A DNA stretch of 12,607 bases from an uncultured Acetobacter sp. (GCF_937875265.1 NZ_CALLXM010000195.1:1-12607); one strand, 5' to 3'. Numbered from the stretch's first letter, positions 1 to 7,788 are shown. Numbers and translations are program-made. The notes: a model not told the origin generated them from the sequence alone.

Positions 1-10
1 CGGGCAAAGA

Positions 11-85
11 TGGTGGGCGCAACAGGGATTGAACCTGTGACCCCTACCATGTCAAGATAGTGCTCTACCGCTGAGCTATGCGCCC
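11..85 (-). tRNA. tRNA-Val (anticodon GAC)
   Basis: Read on the minus strand, this folds into a complete cloverleaf. The acceptor stem is GGGCGCA paired with TGCGCCC, the D-arm is GCTC/GAGC, the anticodon stem is CTATC/GGTAG with loop TTGACAT, and the T-arm is ACAGG/CCTGT with loop TTCAATC. The discriminator is A and the 3' CCA is encoded (11-13 on the plus strand). The anticodon GAC (51-53) reads GUC, so the tRNA carries valine. Length is 75 nt including CCA. All stems are perfectly paired, so it should be functional. Confidence 0.97.
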
Positions 86-104
86 ATCTTTGACCGTGGG
101 CCGC

Positions 105-133
105 GTTCTATCGCGCTTGCGTTCAAAGTGCAA
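105..133 (-). promoter_or_regulatory. Probable promoter of tRNA-Val
   Basis: On the minus strand a -35-like TTGCAC (128-133) and a -10-like TAGAAC (105-110) are separated by exactly 17 bp. Transcription would begin about 12 nt upstream of the mature tRNA 5' end at 85. The -35 hexamer overlaps the GTG at 128 that would be the longest possible start of the plus-strand hydrolase gene, which argues against that start. The assignment rests on hexamer similarity and spacing only. Confidence 0.5.
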
Positions 134-151
134 GCCCTCAATGATAGTCGG

Positions 152-1075
152 ATGAAAAATATTACGCATAGCCTGATTCACCGGGGTATCGCCCGTGTTT
201 TGCCGGGCGTGCCAGCCAGTATGCCTGCCGGGGCAGACCGCGTGCAGGCCCCCTCCCCCGTGCTGGTTTCCGGCCAGCCTGCAACACCTGTGGTGCTGGC
301 ATCCCCACATTCGGGGCGCTTTTACCCGGAAGCTTTCGTGCAGGAGAGTCGTCAGCAACTAGCCATCCTGCGCAGTGGGGAAGATAGCTATGTGGAAGAA
401 CTGGCCGCTGACGCCCATAAGCTGGGGCCTATGCTGGTTCATGCCACCTTTCCGCGGGTTTTTTGTGACGTTAACCGTGCGGCATGGGACCTAGACCCGC
501 GCATGTTTAACACGCCGGTTCCGGCTTTTGTGCGTGCCACGCATCGGGGGCTCTCCGGATTAGGGTCCGTGCCGCGCGTTGTTGCTGATAACCGCCAGAT
601 TTACCGCACACGCATGCCGTTTATGGATGCTGCCCTCCGGATCCGGGATTACTGGATGCCGTATCATGCGGCTCTGGCACAGGCTTTGCAGCAGACCCAC
701 ACGCAGCATGGCCCCTGCCTGCTGCTGGACCTGCATTCCATGCCGGATGCTCTGGACGCTGGGAACCCGGATTTTGTGCTGGGTGATGCGCATGGTGCAA
801 GCTGCTCAAACGCTTTAGTGCAGGTGGCCGAACAGGTTTTGAAGAGTCTAGGCTTCAGTACTTCCCGTAACACACCCTATGCAGGCGGTTATATCACTCA
901 ACATTACGGTCGCCCGCGTGAAGGGCTGCATGCTCTCCAGATCGAAATGCGCCGTAGCCTGTATATGAATGAGGCAACACGCGAAAAGCATGGCGGCTTC
1001 TCTACGCTGAAACAGGCTATTGTTCAGATGACAGAACGCCTTATTGCAACACTGCGCACAAGTGATGCCTCCTGA
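152..1075 (+). CDS. N-formylglutamate amidohydrolase family protein
   Basis: Predicted zinc-dependent amidohydrolase of the N-formylglutamate amidohydrolase (FGase, PF05013) family. Characterised members hydrolyse N-formyl-L-glutamate to glutamate and formate in histidine breakdown. Visible family blocks, in residues from this start, are SPHSGRFYP (51-59), RSGEDSYVEEL near 74-84, CDVNRAAWDLDPR near 105-117, LLDLHSMP (191-198), and a C-terminal HYGRPREGLHALQIEMRRS that ends around 270. The length of 307 aa is usual. The start is uncertain: the frame is open from a GTG at 128, but that lies in the tRNA promoter; ATG 152 and ATG 221 are both possible and neither has a clear Shine-Dalgarno. No other hut genes are nearby, so the true substrate is not certain. 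The gene stands alone, divergent from the tRNA, and has its own terminator. Confidence 0.85.
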   Translation: MKNITHSLIHRGIARVLPGVPASMPAGADRVQAPSPVLVSGQPATPVVLASPHSGRFYPEAFVQESRQQLAILRSGEDSYVEELAADAHKLGPMLVHATFPRVFCDVNRAAWDLDPRMFNTPVPAFVRATHRGLSGLGSVPRVVADNRQIYRTRMPFMDAALRIRDYWMPYHAALAQALQQTHTQHGPCLLLDLHSMPDALDAGNPDFVLGDAHGASCSNALVQVAEQVLKSLGFSTSRNTPYAGGYITQHYGRPREGLHALQIEMRRSLYMNEATREKHGGFSTLKQAIVQMTERLIATLRTSDAS

Positions 1076-1100
1076 GTGTGCTCTCTGATCAGGAGGTTTT
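1068..1100 (+). terminator. Intrinsic terminator overlapping the hydrolase stop codon
   Basis: A perfect 8-bp stem, CCTCCTGA (1068-1075) with TCAGGAGG (1089-1096), encloses a 13-nt loop and is followed by TTTT (1097-1100). The left arm includes the TGA stop of the amidohydrolase gene. The U-run is short, so termination may be moderate. It sits exactly between two convergent genes. Confidence 0.6.
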
Positions 1101-1119
1101 CAAAAAGCTTTCAAAAAGC
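1098..1119. repeat. Exact 11-bp tandem duplication at the 3' end of the glycosyltransferase gene
   Basis: TTTCAAAAAGC occurs twice back to back (1098-1108 and 1109-1119). It covers the last codons of the minus-strand glycosyltransferase. Because 11 is not a multiple of 3, the second copy shifts the frame and the protein ends Leu-Lys-Ala-Phe. Without it the protein would end Leu-Lys-Thr-Ser at a TGA a few bases further on. The effect on the protein is only the last residues. Confidence 0.75.
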
Positions 1120-1984
1120 GATCCGGAATTCGATGCAAACCACTTTCCCCGCCTGCTTTTACAATATTGGCAAGGTTGAGATCCTCCAGAGATACTTCTG
1201 AACGTGTTGCCTGAAATGTTCTGAGAAAATTGATCATGGTGCGATCTGCCATTCGGTGTGACTCCCCATGGTTCATGGCACGAGCCCGGACACTCCATGA
1301 CAAAGCGCGCGTCACACTCAGGCGTTGCAGAAGAGCGCTCTGATCCGCATATTTCAAATGAAACATCCATAAATCCGTATCCAGCCTCGCTGGCTCTTCG
1401 CAGTCATGAAAACCCGGCCCCCATGTTAACGGCACGGAAGAAAGCAGCGTTTTGCAGGACCAGAATCTTACCGCCCCATAAGGTCGTTGCGCCAGAATAG
1501 GCTTATCCCACTGTACAGGCGGTAGATCTGGCGCATAATCCATTACGTCCACCCCAACGCACCGGATGCTGGCATAGGGGGCATGAGCAACGTAGTCCCG
1601 CAGGGACAGATAACGAGCGGGGTCTGCCACCAGAAATTCATCACAATCTGTAAAAAGAACATAGTGATAGGTTTCAAGAAGCTTTTTCTGAAAAGCTTCA
1701 ACCTGTGCGCATCGGTCAATCTCGTCCAGCTCATCCCGTCTGATGGGAATAACCTGACAGTCGAGGCCGTTGGGCAGGCTCTCGCTTCCGTGGTCCAGCA
1801 CAAAAATATTCTCTGCTCCGGCCTGCTGTCGGTAATAACGGACCCACACAGGCAGCATCCGGTTCTCGTTGTAGACCATTGTAAATACAGCCAACGGCTT
1901 GCGCGCATTGTTCTCAGCTAAGCGAAATGCACGCTTGAAAAAACGCACAAATGCTCTCGTGAGTTTTTTCCAACCTGATATCAC
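1100..1984 (-). CDS. Glycosyltransferase family 2-like protein
   Basis: A 294-aa protein of the family-2-like glycosyltransferase group (resembles PF13704, Glyco_tranf_2_4). These enzymes transfer a sugar from a nucleotide-sugar donor onto a glycan or lipid acceptor, usually at the inner face of the cytoplasmic membrane. The nucleotide-binding start is LAVFTMVYNENRMLPVWVRYY (31-51), with a VLDHGS turn at 62-67 and the metal-binding DxD-type block FTDCDEFLV (111-119). The first 22 residues form a basic amphipathic helix (KKLTRAFVRFFKRAF) that may attach it to the membrane. The GTG start at 1984 is supported by a good Shine-Dalgarno AAGGGAG (1993-1999, minus strand) at 8 nt; no ATG is equally placed. 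It stands alone, convergent with the amidohydrolase and divergent from the lipoprotein gene. The acceptor cannot be read from the sequence. Confidence 0.8.
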   Translation of the reverse strand: MISGWKKLTRAFVRFFKRAFRLAENNARKPLAVFTMVYNENRMLPVWVRYYRQQAGAENIFVLDHGSESLPNGLDCQVIPIRRDELDEIDRCAQVEAFQKKLLETYHYVLFTDCDEFLVADPARYLSLRDYVAHAPYASIRCVGVDVMDYAPDLPPVQWDKPILAQRPYGAVRFWSCKTLLSSVPLTWGPGFHDCEEPARLDTDLWMFHLKYADQSALLQRLSVTRALSWSVRARAMNHGESHRMADRTMINFLRTFQATRSEVSLEDLNLANIVKAGGESGLHRIPDRFLKAF

Positions 1985-2182
1985 GAATTTTTCTCCCTTC
2001 TTATGTGAGAGAAAATTACCACATTGCCGCTTTTATACCGCTGTCCAATTATGCCATTTTATGCGAAAAAATACCCAGAATTCGCCTTTTCTAGAAGCAG
2101 TAAAACTCAAAATATTTCAATCGTCCTGCCTTTGAGGGCACGTAGTGTGACCAGACGCCATACTTCAGGAGAAGACACACTC

Positions 2183-2587
2183 ATGATCAAACTATTTTCC
2201 ACCCCTCAGACGACCTTCCGTAAAAAAATTGCCGGCACGACTGTGCTGGGCGTTGCCCTGCTGGGTCTGGCCGCCTGTCAGCCCGCTCCAGCCACGGCTG
2301 GTGAGCAGGCGGGCGCAGCTCTGCCGCAGGGTGTGACCACCCAGAACGGCACTGGGGCGGAAGGGAATGCTGCATCCGCTCAGGCTCCTGCGCAGCGTGG
2401 CAGGCTGATTGGCATGGCCAACCCGGCCTCCGTCCATTGCGTGAAGGCGGGCGGCAAACTGGAAATCCGTAAGGCGTCCTCCGGTGGGCAATATGGCGTC
2501 TGTCACATGCCCGATGGCAACAGCTGTGAGGAATGGTCCTTCTTCCGCACGGGCCAGTGCAAAGCTGAATCGCTGCAAAACCGATAA
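2183..2587 (+). CDS. Small DUF333 lipoprotein
   Basis: A 134-aa predicted lipoprotein. The N-terminus has basic residues (FRKKIAG), a hydrophobic stretch and a lipobox LAAC with Cys at residue 32, so signal peptidase II cleavage and lipid attachment are expected. After an Ala/Gly/Pro/Gln-rich linker of about 50 residues comes a compact C-terminal module (about 82-129) with NPASVHCVKAGGKLEIR, GVCHMPDGNSCEEW and FFRTGQC. This matches the DUF333 (PF03891) family, often labelled putative hemolysin, whose function is not established. Four spaced cysteines in the module could form disulfides. ATG 2183 is chosen because AGGAG (2167-2171) lies 11 nt upstream and the signal sequence begins there; the frame is open further upstream but that part is AT-rich and unlike the family. 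It is followed by a hairpin at 2597-2623. Confidence 0.85.
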   Translation: MIKLFSTPQTTFRKKIAGTTVLGVALLGLAACQPAPATAGEQAGAALPQGVTTQNGTGAEGNAASAQAPAQRGRLIGMANPASVHCVKAGGKLEIRKASSGGQYGVCHMPDGNSCEEWSFFRTGQCKAESLQNR

Positions 2588-2596
2588 CGTTCTGGC

Positions 2597-2623
2597 ATGG
2601 GGGATATTGAAAAAATCCCCCAT
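2597..2623 (+). terminator. Probable terminator after the DUF333 gene
   Basis: A perfect 9-bp inverted repeat ATGGGGGAT (2597-2605) / ATCCCCCAT (2615-2623) surrounds a 9-nt A-rich loop, starting 9 nt after the stop codon. The downstream sequence TCATCTCATTTCC is only loosely U-rich, so this is a strong stem with a weak U-tract. Confidence 0.5.
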
Positions 2624-2674
2624 TCATCTCATTTCCTTACTGGAGAGACCGTTTCAGAAGTCAGCAGATGCGGG

Positions 2675-2722
2675 CTGGCAGAGGATTTTGTGCCTGAAAA
2701 GGCAGTTTTTAAGCCCTGCCAG
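2675..2722 (+). promoter_or_regulatory. Nested and competing inverted repeats upstream of htpG
   Basis: CTGGCAG (2675-2681) can pair with CTGCCAG (2716-2722). Inside lies a short hairpin TGCCT-GAAA-AGGCA (2691-2704) followed by TTTTT (2706-2710). The GGCAG of the inner hairpin (2701-2705) can instead pair with CTGCC (2716-2720), so the structures compete. It lies 117-164 nt before the htpG start. It could be a weak upstream terminator, or part of a 5' leader if transcription starts further upstream. No convincing RpoH-type promoter could be picked out by eye. Confidence 0.3.
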
Positions 2723-2838
2723 ACTGATCTGAGCAATTTTTGAAGTAGTCTCGTCATGCAGGAGGCGGCAGATTTTGGCCTGAGGGCAAAGGCTGCTGCG
2801 CTCATGATGCAGTGTCACGCATGAATGCGGGGAAAAAG

Positions 2839-4740
2839 ATGACTGAAACAGCCACGGGCACCACGCCCGCACAGGGCAGCGAAACACGGGAATTCAGCGC
2901 GGAAGTCGGGCGGCTGCTCGACCTTGTGGTGCATTCGCTCTACTCCGAGCGGGAAATTTTTCTGCGCGAACTGGTGGCCAACGCCGCCGATGCCACGGAC
3001 CGCCGTCGCTTTGAGGCGCTGACCGATGGCGCGCACGCCCTTCCTGAAGATGCAAAAATCCGCATCAACCCGGATAAAGACGCCCGCCTGCTGACCATCA
3101 GCGATGATGGTGCTGGCATGAGCAAGGATGAACTGGTTTCCAACCTGGGCACCATTGCCCGGTCTGGCACGCGCGCCTTTGGGCAGAAGCTGGAAACCGC
3201 GAAGCCGGAAGACCGCCCGAATCTGATTGGCCAGTTTGGCGTGGGCTTTTATGCCGCGTTCATGGTGGCGGATAAGGTAGATGTCGTCTCCCGCCGCGCA
3301 GGCTCGGATGAGGCCTGGCGCTGGACGTCTGACGGCAAGGGTTCCTACACGCTGGAACCCGCCACACGCGAAAAAGCTGGGACCGACATTACCCTGCACA
3401 TCAAAGAAGACGCGGACGAATTCCTTGATAGCTGGCGCCTGGAAGCTGTCATCCGCAAATGGTCGGACCATATTGCGTGGCCCGTGACCATCTTCAAGGA
3501 AGGCAAGGAAGAAGCTGCTAACGAGGGCACAGCACTGTGGCGCAAGCCGCGCAGCGAAATCAGCGAAGAGCAGCTGAACGAGTTCTATCGTCACCTTACC
3601 CACAACTTTGATACCCCGTGGGACACGCTGCACTGGCGCGCTGAAGGCACGATTGAATTTTCCGCCCTGCTGTTTATTTCGGGCAGCCGCCCGTTTGAAT
3701 TTGCCGAGCAGACGCGAGAAAGCCGGATCCGGCTGCATGTCCGCCGCATGTTCATTACGGATGAAGCAGACATCGTCCCCGGCTGGCTGCGCTTTGTGCA
3801 GGGCGTGGTGGACACGGAAGATCTGCCGTTGAACGTCTCGCGTGAAATGCTTCAGGCCACCCCGGTTCTGGCCCGCATCCGCAAGGCCGTGACTGGCAAA
3901 GTGATGGGTGAACTGAAAACCCGCGCCAAGGATGAAGAGGCCTACGCCAGCTTCTGGGAAAACTTCGGCCCCGTGCTGAAGGAAGGCATGTGGGATGACC
4001 CGGCACACCGCACAGAAGTCGCGGCCCTCAGCCGGTTCCGCTCCAGTGCTGTGGACGGCCTGATTTCTCTGGACACCTATATCAGCCGCATGAAACCCGA
4101 GCAGGATGCCATTTATTACCTGACGGGCGATAACGCAGAAACACTGGCAACCTCTCCGCAGATTGAAGGCTTCAAGGCCCGTGGTGTGGAAGTTCTGCTG
4201 CTGTCTGACGCGGTGGATTCCTTCTGGCCTGAACGTCTGGGCACCTATGAAGGAAAAGCCCTGCGGAACGTTGCACAGGGCCAGACGGACCTTGAGAAGT
4301 TTGGCGCTCCGGCTGAAAACGATGCCGAAAAAGCCGATATGGACACACTGGTCCCTGCGCTGAAAACAGCTCTGGGTGAGACAGTTTCCGATATCCGCGC
4401 CACAGACCGTCTGGTGAACAGCGCCATGGTGCTGACTGCCCCTGAAGGCGGTCCGGATTTACAGTTGCAGAAGCTGATGCAGCGGAGCGGCCAGAGCCTG
4501 CCGCCCGTTACACCGGTTCTGGAACTCAACCCGGCTCATCCGATTGTCCACCATCTGGCAGAGCTGGTGAAAGCCGGAAAGCCGGTGGATGCTCTGGCCC
4601 ATATCCTGCTGGACGTTGCAAGCATTCAGAATGGTGAAACACCTAAGGATGTAAACGCTTTTTCCCGCAGGCTGATGGACTATCTTGCCGGGGGTGTTGA
4701 CGCTAACAAGACAGCTGAGCCGGAAACACCTAAAGACTGA
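2839..4740 (+). CDS. htpG: Molecular chaperone HtpG (bacterial Hsp90)
   Basis: A cytosolic ATP-dependent dimeric chaperone that remodels and stabilises client proteins, usually heat-induced. Residues are numbered from ATG 2839 (633 aa, normal length). The GHKL ATPase domain shows FLRELVANAADATDRRR with catalytic Glu44 and Asn48, the adenine-binding DDGAGM (Asp89) and the lid/phosphate motif IGQFGVGFYAAF (130-141). The middle domain has the conserved NVSREMLQ segment whose Arg contacts ATP. The C-terminal third is the dimerisation domain and ends in a Lys/Glu/Thr tail. Starts at GTG 2812 and ATG 2821 are in frame; 2839 is preferred because GGGGA (2829-2833) sits 5 nt upstream and the family usually begins near here. 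It is a single gene with a strong terminator. Confidence 0.96.
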   Translation: MTETATGTTPAQGSETREFSAEVGRLLDLVVHSLYSEREIFLRELVANAADATDRRRFEALTDGAHALPEDAKIRINPDKDARLLTISDDGAGMSKDELVSNLGTIARSGTRAFGQKLETAKPEDRPNLIGQFGVGFYAAFMVADKVDVVSRRAGSDEAWRWTSDGKGSYTLEPATREKAGTDITLHIKEDADEFLDSWRLEAVIRKWSDHIAWPVTIFKEGKEEAANEGTALWRKPRSEISEEQLNEFYRHLTHNFDTPWDTLHWRAEGTIEFSALLFISGSRPFEFAEQTRESRIRLHVRRMFITDEADIVPGWLRFVQGVVDTEDLPLNVSREMLQATPVLARIRKAVTGKVMGELKTRAKDEEAYASFWENFGPVLKEGMWDDPAHRTEVAALSRFRSSAVDGLISLDTYISRMKPEQDAIYYLTGDNAETLATSPQIEGFKARGVEVLLLSDAVDSFWPERLGTYEGKALRNVAQGQTDLEKFGAPAENDAEKADMDTLVPALKTALGETVSDIRATDRLVNSAMVLTAPEGGPDLQLQKLMQRSGQSLPPVTPVLELNPAHPIVHHLAELVKAGKPVDALAHILLDVASIQNGETPKDVNAFSRRLMDYLAGGVDANKTAEPETPKD

Positions 4741-4765
4741 TTACGTTTTTATCAGCGCATAAACG

Positions 4766-4798
4766 CCGGCTTCCTCAACCAGAGGGAGCCGGTTTTTT
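4766..4798 (+). terminator. Intrinsic terminator of htpG
   Basis: An 11-bp stem (4766-4776 with 4782-4792) contains one G-U pair, has the 5-nt loop AACCA, and is followed directly by six T (4793-4798). It begins 26 nt after the htpG stop, between convergent htpG and mazG. In the mazG direction the stem is the same but the following U-run is only TTT, so it is mainly a terminator for htpG. Confidence 0.9.
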
Positions 4799-4819
4799 AT
4801 TGCTCTTTACGCAGCGTAT

Positions 4820-5737
4820 TCAGCCATCGTGCTTTTTCACGCGGTTCCAGACGTCATCCAGATAATCTACGGGCTGATCCTGCATGGATCGTCCTTCTTC
4901 AGCCAGCTGGGCTTCAACGGCCTCAAAGCGCCGGGTGAACTTGTCACACGCCTGCCTCAGGCAAGCTTCCGGGTCCAGATCCAGCCGTCGGGCCAGACTG
5001 GCGAGGGAGAAAAACACATCCCCCAGCTCATCCTGCATTTTGGCCCGGTCATTTGCCGCCATTTCCACGGCAAATTCTTCCATTTCTTCATGCACCTTGG
5101 CCACAACACCCTGCACATCCGGCCAGTCAAACCCGACACGGGCTGCACGGGACGCAATTTTTGAAGCCCGAAGCAAGGCTGGCAAAGCAGGCGGAATCCC
5201 TGCAAGCGCACCGGGACGTTGGCCCGGAGCCACCAGCTTCTGCCGCTCCTTATCCTTCAGCTGCTCCCACTGCCCCGGCATGGCGGCGGAGGTGGGTTGC
5301 CCGGAAGCCCGGCTTTCGGAGGGAGAAGATGCATCCTCGTCCTGCCGGGAACCCAGCACGTCCGGTCCGAATGAAACATGCGGGTGGCGGCGGATCATTT
5401 TTTCCGTAATCAGGCGGGCGATTGTGGCAAAATCAAAATGCCCCTCTTCTTCTGCCAGACGCGCCTGATAGACCACCTGCAACAACAGGTCCCCCAGTTC
5501 ATCAGGGAATGCCTGCCAGTCCTGCTTCTGGATAGCATCCAGCACTTCGTAAGCTTCTTCTATGGCGTAAGGGGCAATGGTTTCGTGCGTCTGCTCACGG
5601 TCCCACGGGCAGCCATGCTCCGGGTCGCGCAGCCGGGCCATCAGAGCCACAAGGCGCATCAGTTCACGGGCCGCATCCGTCTGTCCGGCTGTTTCAGTCA
5701 GGCTCTGTGCCGAAGAGGCGTTGTGTTGTGCACCCAT
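4820..5737 (-). CDS. mazG: Nucleoside triphosphate pyrophosphohydrolase MazG
   Basis: A cytosolic house-cleaning enzyme that hydrolyses (d)NTPs to the monophosphate and pyrophosphate; in E. coli it also tempers the stringent response. The 305-aa protein has two tandem MazG domains. The first (about 25-125) carries the hallmark GCPWDREQTHETIAPYAIEEAYEVLDAI, with metal ligands Glu60/Glu61/Glu64 and DELGD at 79-83. The second (about 190-280) carries KVHEEMEEF (Glu217/218/221) and DELGD at 236-240. Both metal sites look intact. It is longer than the roughly 263-aa E. coli protein because of an N-terminal extension and a Ser/Asp/Glu-rich inter-domain linker (about 128-155). The ATG at 5737 has AAGGAAG (5747-5753, minus strand) at 9 nt. 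It is divergent from argC across a 273-bp intergenic region in which no clear operator was recognised. Confidence 0.95.
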   Translation of the reverse strand: MGAQHNASSAQSLTETAGQTDAARELMRLVALMARLRDPEHGCPWDREQTHETIAPYAIEEAYEVLDAIQKQDWQAFPDELGDLLLQVVYQARLAEEEGHFDFATIARLITEKMIRRHPHVSFGPDVLGSRQDEDASSPSESRASGQPTSAAMPGQWEQLKDKERQKLVAPGQRPGALAGIPPALPALLRASKIASRAARVGFDWPDVQGVVAKVHEEMEEFAVEMAANDRAKMQDELGDVFFSLASLARRLDLDPEACLRQACDKFTRRFEAVEAQLAEEGRSMQDQPVDYLDDVWNRVKKHDG

Positions 5738-6010
5738 AAGACCCCGCTTCCTTTCAATCCTTTGTGTTTTCCCTCAGTCGGCCCGCAGAGCTATGCTCTT
5801 TGCTGCATTCGACCGGATCTGAAGCAGAAAACCGCTTTCCCTCATGTCAGCCCTGCACCGGTTATGGTGTTTTTCGCGTCCCCCTCTTCCGCCACAAGGG
5901 ACTTACCCCGTATATGCGGAAGCAGAGAGACCGAACAGCCCACGCGCCACAGAGTGTGGCACGGGCGGAAGACAGGGAGCCTCCCACTATCTGGGCGGAA
6001 TATATAAGGC

Positions 6011-6931
6011 ATGACGCAGCAACCTGTTATTTTTATCGATGGAGAAGCCGGAACCACCGGTCTGGGCATTCGGGACCGCCTGTCCGCACTACCCGTCCAC
6101 ATACATTCTATTGACACGGCCCACCGCAAGGACCCTGCAGCCCGCAAAGACGCCATGGCTGCAGCAGATCTGGTTGTGCTGTGCCTGCCCGATGATGCCT
6201 CACGTGAGGCTGTGGAAATGGCTGAAACGCTGGGGCATAACGCACCGCGCATTCTGGATGCCAGCACGGCATTCCGCACAAGCCCGGGTTGGGTCTACGG
6301 CTTTCCAGAACTCTCCCCCGCCCAGAGTGAGGCCATTCAGGGCGCACCTCGCATTTCAAACCCCGGCTGTTACCCCACCGGGGCCATTGCCCTGCTGCGT
6401 CCGCTGATTGAAGCGGGCATTATGGATGCGCATTATCCTGTCTGTATCAACGCCATTAGCGGGTATTCCGGCGGCGGGCGCGCCATGATTGAAGCTCATG
6501 CCCGGGATGGCGGCCCAGCCTTTGAACTCTATGGGCTTGGGCTGGACCATAAGCATGTGCCGGAAATCCACCTGCATGCAGGCCTGACGCGTCGGCCCGT
6601 TTTTGTGCCGTCCGTCGGACATTTTGCATGCGGCATGATTGTGTCCATCCCACTGCATCTGGATGATCTGAATGGTGGCGTGACGAGTGCTGACCTGCAT
6701 ACTGCGCTGGCTGGCCGCTATGCCGGGCAGGACCATGTGCATGTTCTGTCCGCAGAACCCAAACTCTCAGCTGAAGCTCTGGCAGGCAGTGACTCAATGG
6801 AACTGCGCGTGCACGGCAGCCCGCACTCACGGCAGGCTGTGCTGACAGCGCGCCTGGATAACCTTGGCAAAGGCGCATCAGGCGCGGCCTTACAAAATAT
6901 TGCCCTGATGCTCGGGCTACCGCAGGCCTGA
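6011..6931 (+). CDS. argC: N-acetyl-gamma-glutamyl-phosphate reductase (short type)
   Basis: Third step of arginine biosynthesis: NADPH-dependent reduction of N-acetylglutamyl 5-phosphate to N-acetylglutamate 5-semialdehyde in the cytosol. The 306-aa protein begins with the dinucleotide-binding stretch VIFIDGEAGTTGLGIRDRL (6-24). It has LCLPDDASRE (58-66) and LDASTAFR (82-89), and the catalytic cysteine lies in RISNPGCYPTGAIALLRP at Cys120. INAISGYSGGGR and DHKHVPEIHLHAGL (His cluster) follow. GEAGTTG rather than GATGYTG, together with the length of about 306 aa, marks the short (type 2) ArgC class. The start is ATG 6011; upstream GGCGG/AAGG is a weak ribosome site. It lies 38 nt before the dehydrogenase on the same strand, so the two may share a transcript. 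No other arg genes are visible. Confidence 0.94.
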   Translation: MTQQPVIFIDGEAGTTGLGIRDRLSALPVHIHSIDTAHRKDPAARKDAMAAADLVVLCLPDDASREAVEMAETLGHNAPRILDASTAFRTSPGWVYGFPELSPAQSEAIQGAPRISNPGCYPTGAIALLRPLIEAGIMDAHYPVCINAISGYSGGGRAMIEAHARDGGPAFELYGLGLDHKHVPEIHLHAGLTRRPVFVPSVGHFACGMIVSIPLHLDDLNGGVTSADLHTALAGRYAGQDHVHVLSAEPKLSAEALAGSDSMELRVHGSPHSRQAVLTARLDNLGKGASGAALQNIALMLGLPQA

Positions 6932-6969
6932 GCACATCCATATCGCTTTTTCAAACAGGACTTCTTAGC

Positions 6970-7701
6970 ATGACACATCGTGTAGCACTGGTAACGGGCG
7001 GCAGCCGTGGCATTGGTGCCGCAATTGCAGAAACACTGGCCAAAGACGGATTTGATATTGCTCTGACCTACGCCCGCAACGCGGACGCCGCAGAAGCTGC
7101 CGCCGCTAAAGTACGGGCACACGGCCGCAAAGCGCTGTGCATTAAGGCAGATGGCACGACGGTTGAAGGAAATCAGGCAGGCGTTGCTGAAACACTCAAA
7201 GAGTTTGGCCGCATTGATACCCTCGTTTGCAACGCAGGCACGTATCCCTACGGGCCGATTGATGAGATGAGCGTGGCTCAGATTGACACTGTGCTGAACC
7301 TGAATGTGCGGGCCGTAATGGTGGAAACCATGGAAGCCGTGAAGCACATGAAGGAAGGTGGTCGCCTGATTTTTATTGGCTCCGCTTTTGGTGCGCGCGC
7401 GCCCTTCCCCGGTATTTCACTTTATGCCGCCACCAAGGCCGCCCTGCGTGGCTTTGCCAAGGGCGTGGCCCGTGACCTCGGCCCGAAAGGCATTACCGTG
7501 AACGTGGTGGAACCCGGCCCGATTGATACCGACATGAACCCCGCCACGGGGGACGTCGCCAAGCTGATTAGCAGCTTTGTGGCAACCGGCACCTACGGCA
7601 CGGTGCAGGACATTGCGAGCATGGTGTCTTTTCTGGCCAGCCCGCAGGCAGGCTACATTACAGGCGCTGCTTTGCCGGTAGATGGCGGCCTGGAGGCCTG
7701 A
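6970..7701 (+). CDS. Short-chain dehydrogenase/reductase (SDR), 3-oxoacyl-ACP reductase-like
   Basis: A 243-aa classical SDR, a cytosolic NAD(P)-dependent oxidoreductase. The Rossmann cofactor motif is TGGSRGIG (9-16), with NAG at 88-90. The catalytic residues are Ser138 (in FIGSAF), Tyr152 and Lys156 (YAATK), with a supporting Asn near 110-112. The cofactor-side EPGPIDTDM and a GAALPVDGG C-terminal block complete the family pattern. Length is typical. It resembles FabG-type reductases, but the substrate cannot be assigned; it could act on any small carbonyl compound. AGGA (6957-6960) lies 9 nt before the ATG. It directly follows argC and is closed by a terminator at 7729-7763, so argC and this gene are probably one unit. 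Confidence 0.9.
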   Translation: MTHRVALVTGGSRGIGAAIAETLAKDGFDIALTYARNADAAEAAAAKVRAHGRKALCIKADGTTVEGNQAGVAETLKEFGRIDTLVCNAGTYPYGPIDEMSVAQIDTVLNLNVRAVMVETMEAVKHMKEGGRLIFIGSAFGARAPFPGISLYAATKAALRGFAKGVARDLGPKGITVNVVEPGPIDTDMNPATGDVAKLISSFVATGTYGTVQDIASMVSFLASPQAGYITGAALPVDGGLEA

Positions 7702-7728
7702 TTTCACAGGCTGACGAATCCTTTAAGA

Positions 7729-7763
7729 ACCGAAAGGGCAAGCACTGCCTTTTCGGTATTTTT
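7729..7763 (+). terminator. Intrinsic terminator after the SDR gene
   Basis: A 12-bp stem, ACCGAAAGGGCA (7729-7740) with TGCCTTTTCGGT (7746-7757), has one G-U pair and the loop AGCAC. It is followed by A and five T (7759-7763). It lies 27 nt after the SDR stop and insulates the argC unit from the peptide gene downstream. Confidence 0.9.
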
Positions 7764-7788
7764 ATGAGCAGAAATTTGTCTCATTATT

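Noticed and set aside
128..151. GTG at 128 as start of the amidohydrolase
   Set aside because: No ribosome site, and it overlaps the -35 element of the tRNA-Val promoter; ATG 152 is used instead, with ATG 221 also possible.
1258..1500. Open frame on the plus strand within the glycosyltransferase region
   Set aside because: Antisense shadow of the family-2 glycosyltransferase; no ribosome site or domain.
2024..2182. Upstream extension of the DUF333 lipoprotein
   Set aside because: The frame is open, but the signal peptide with lipobox begins at ATG 2183, which has a ribosome site; the upstream part is AT-rich promoter DNA.
2815..4008. Long 397-codon open frame on the minus strand opposite htpG
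   Set aside because: It lies fully within the unmistakable htpG coding sequence, shows no domain, and is a product of GC-rich codon usage.
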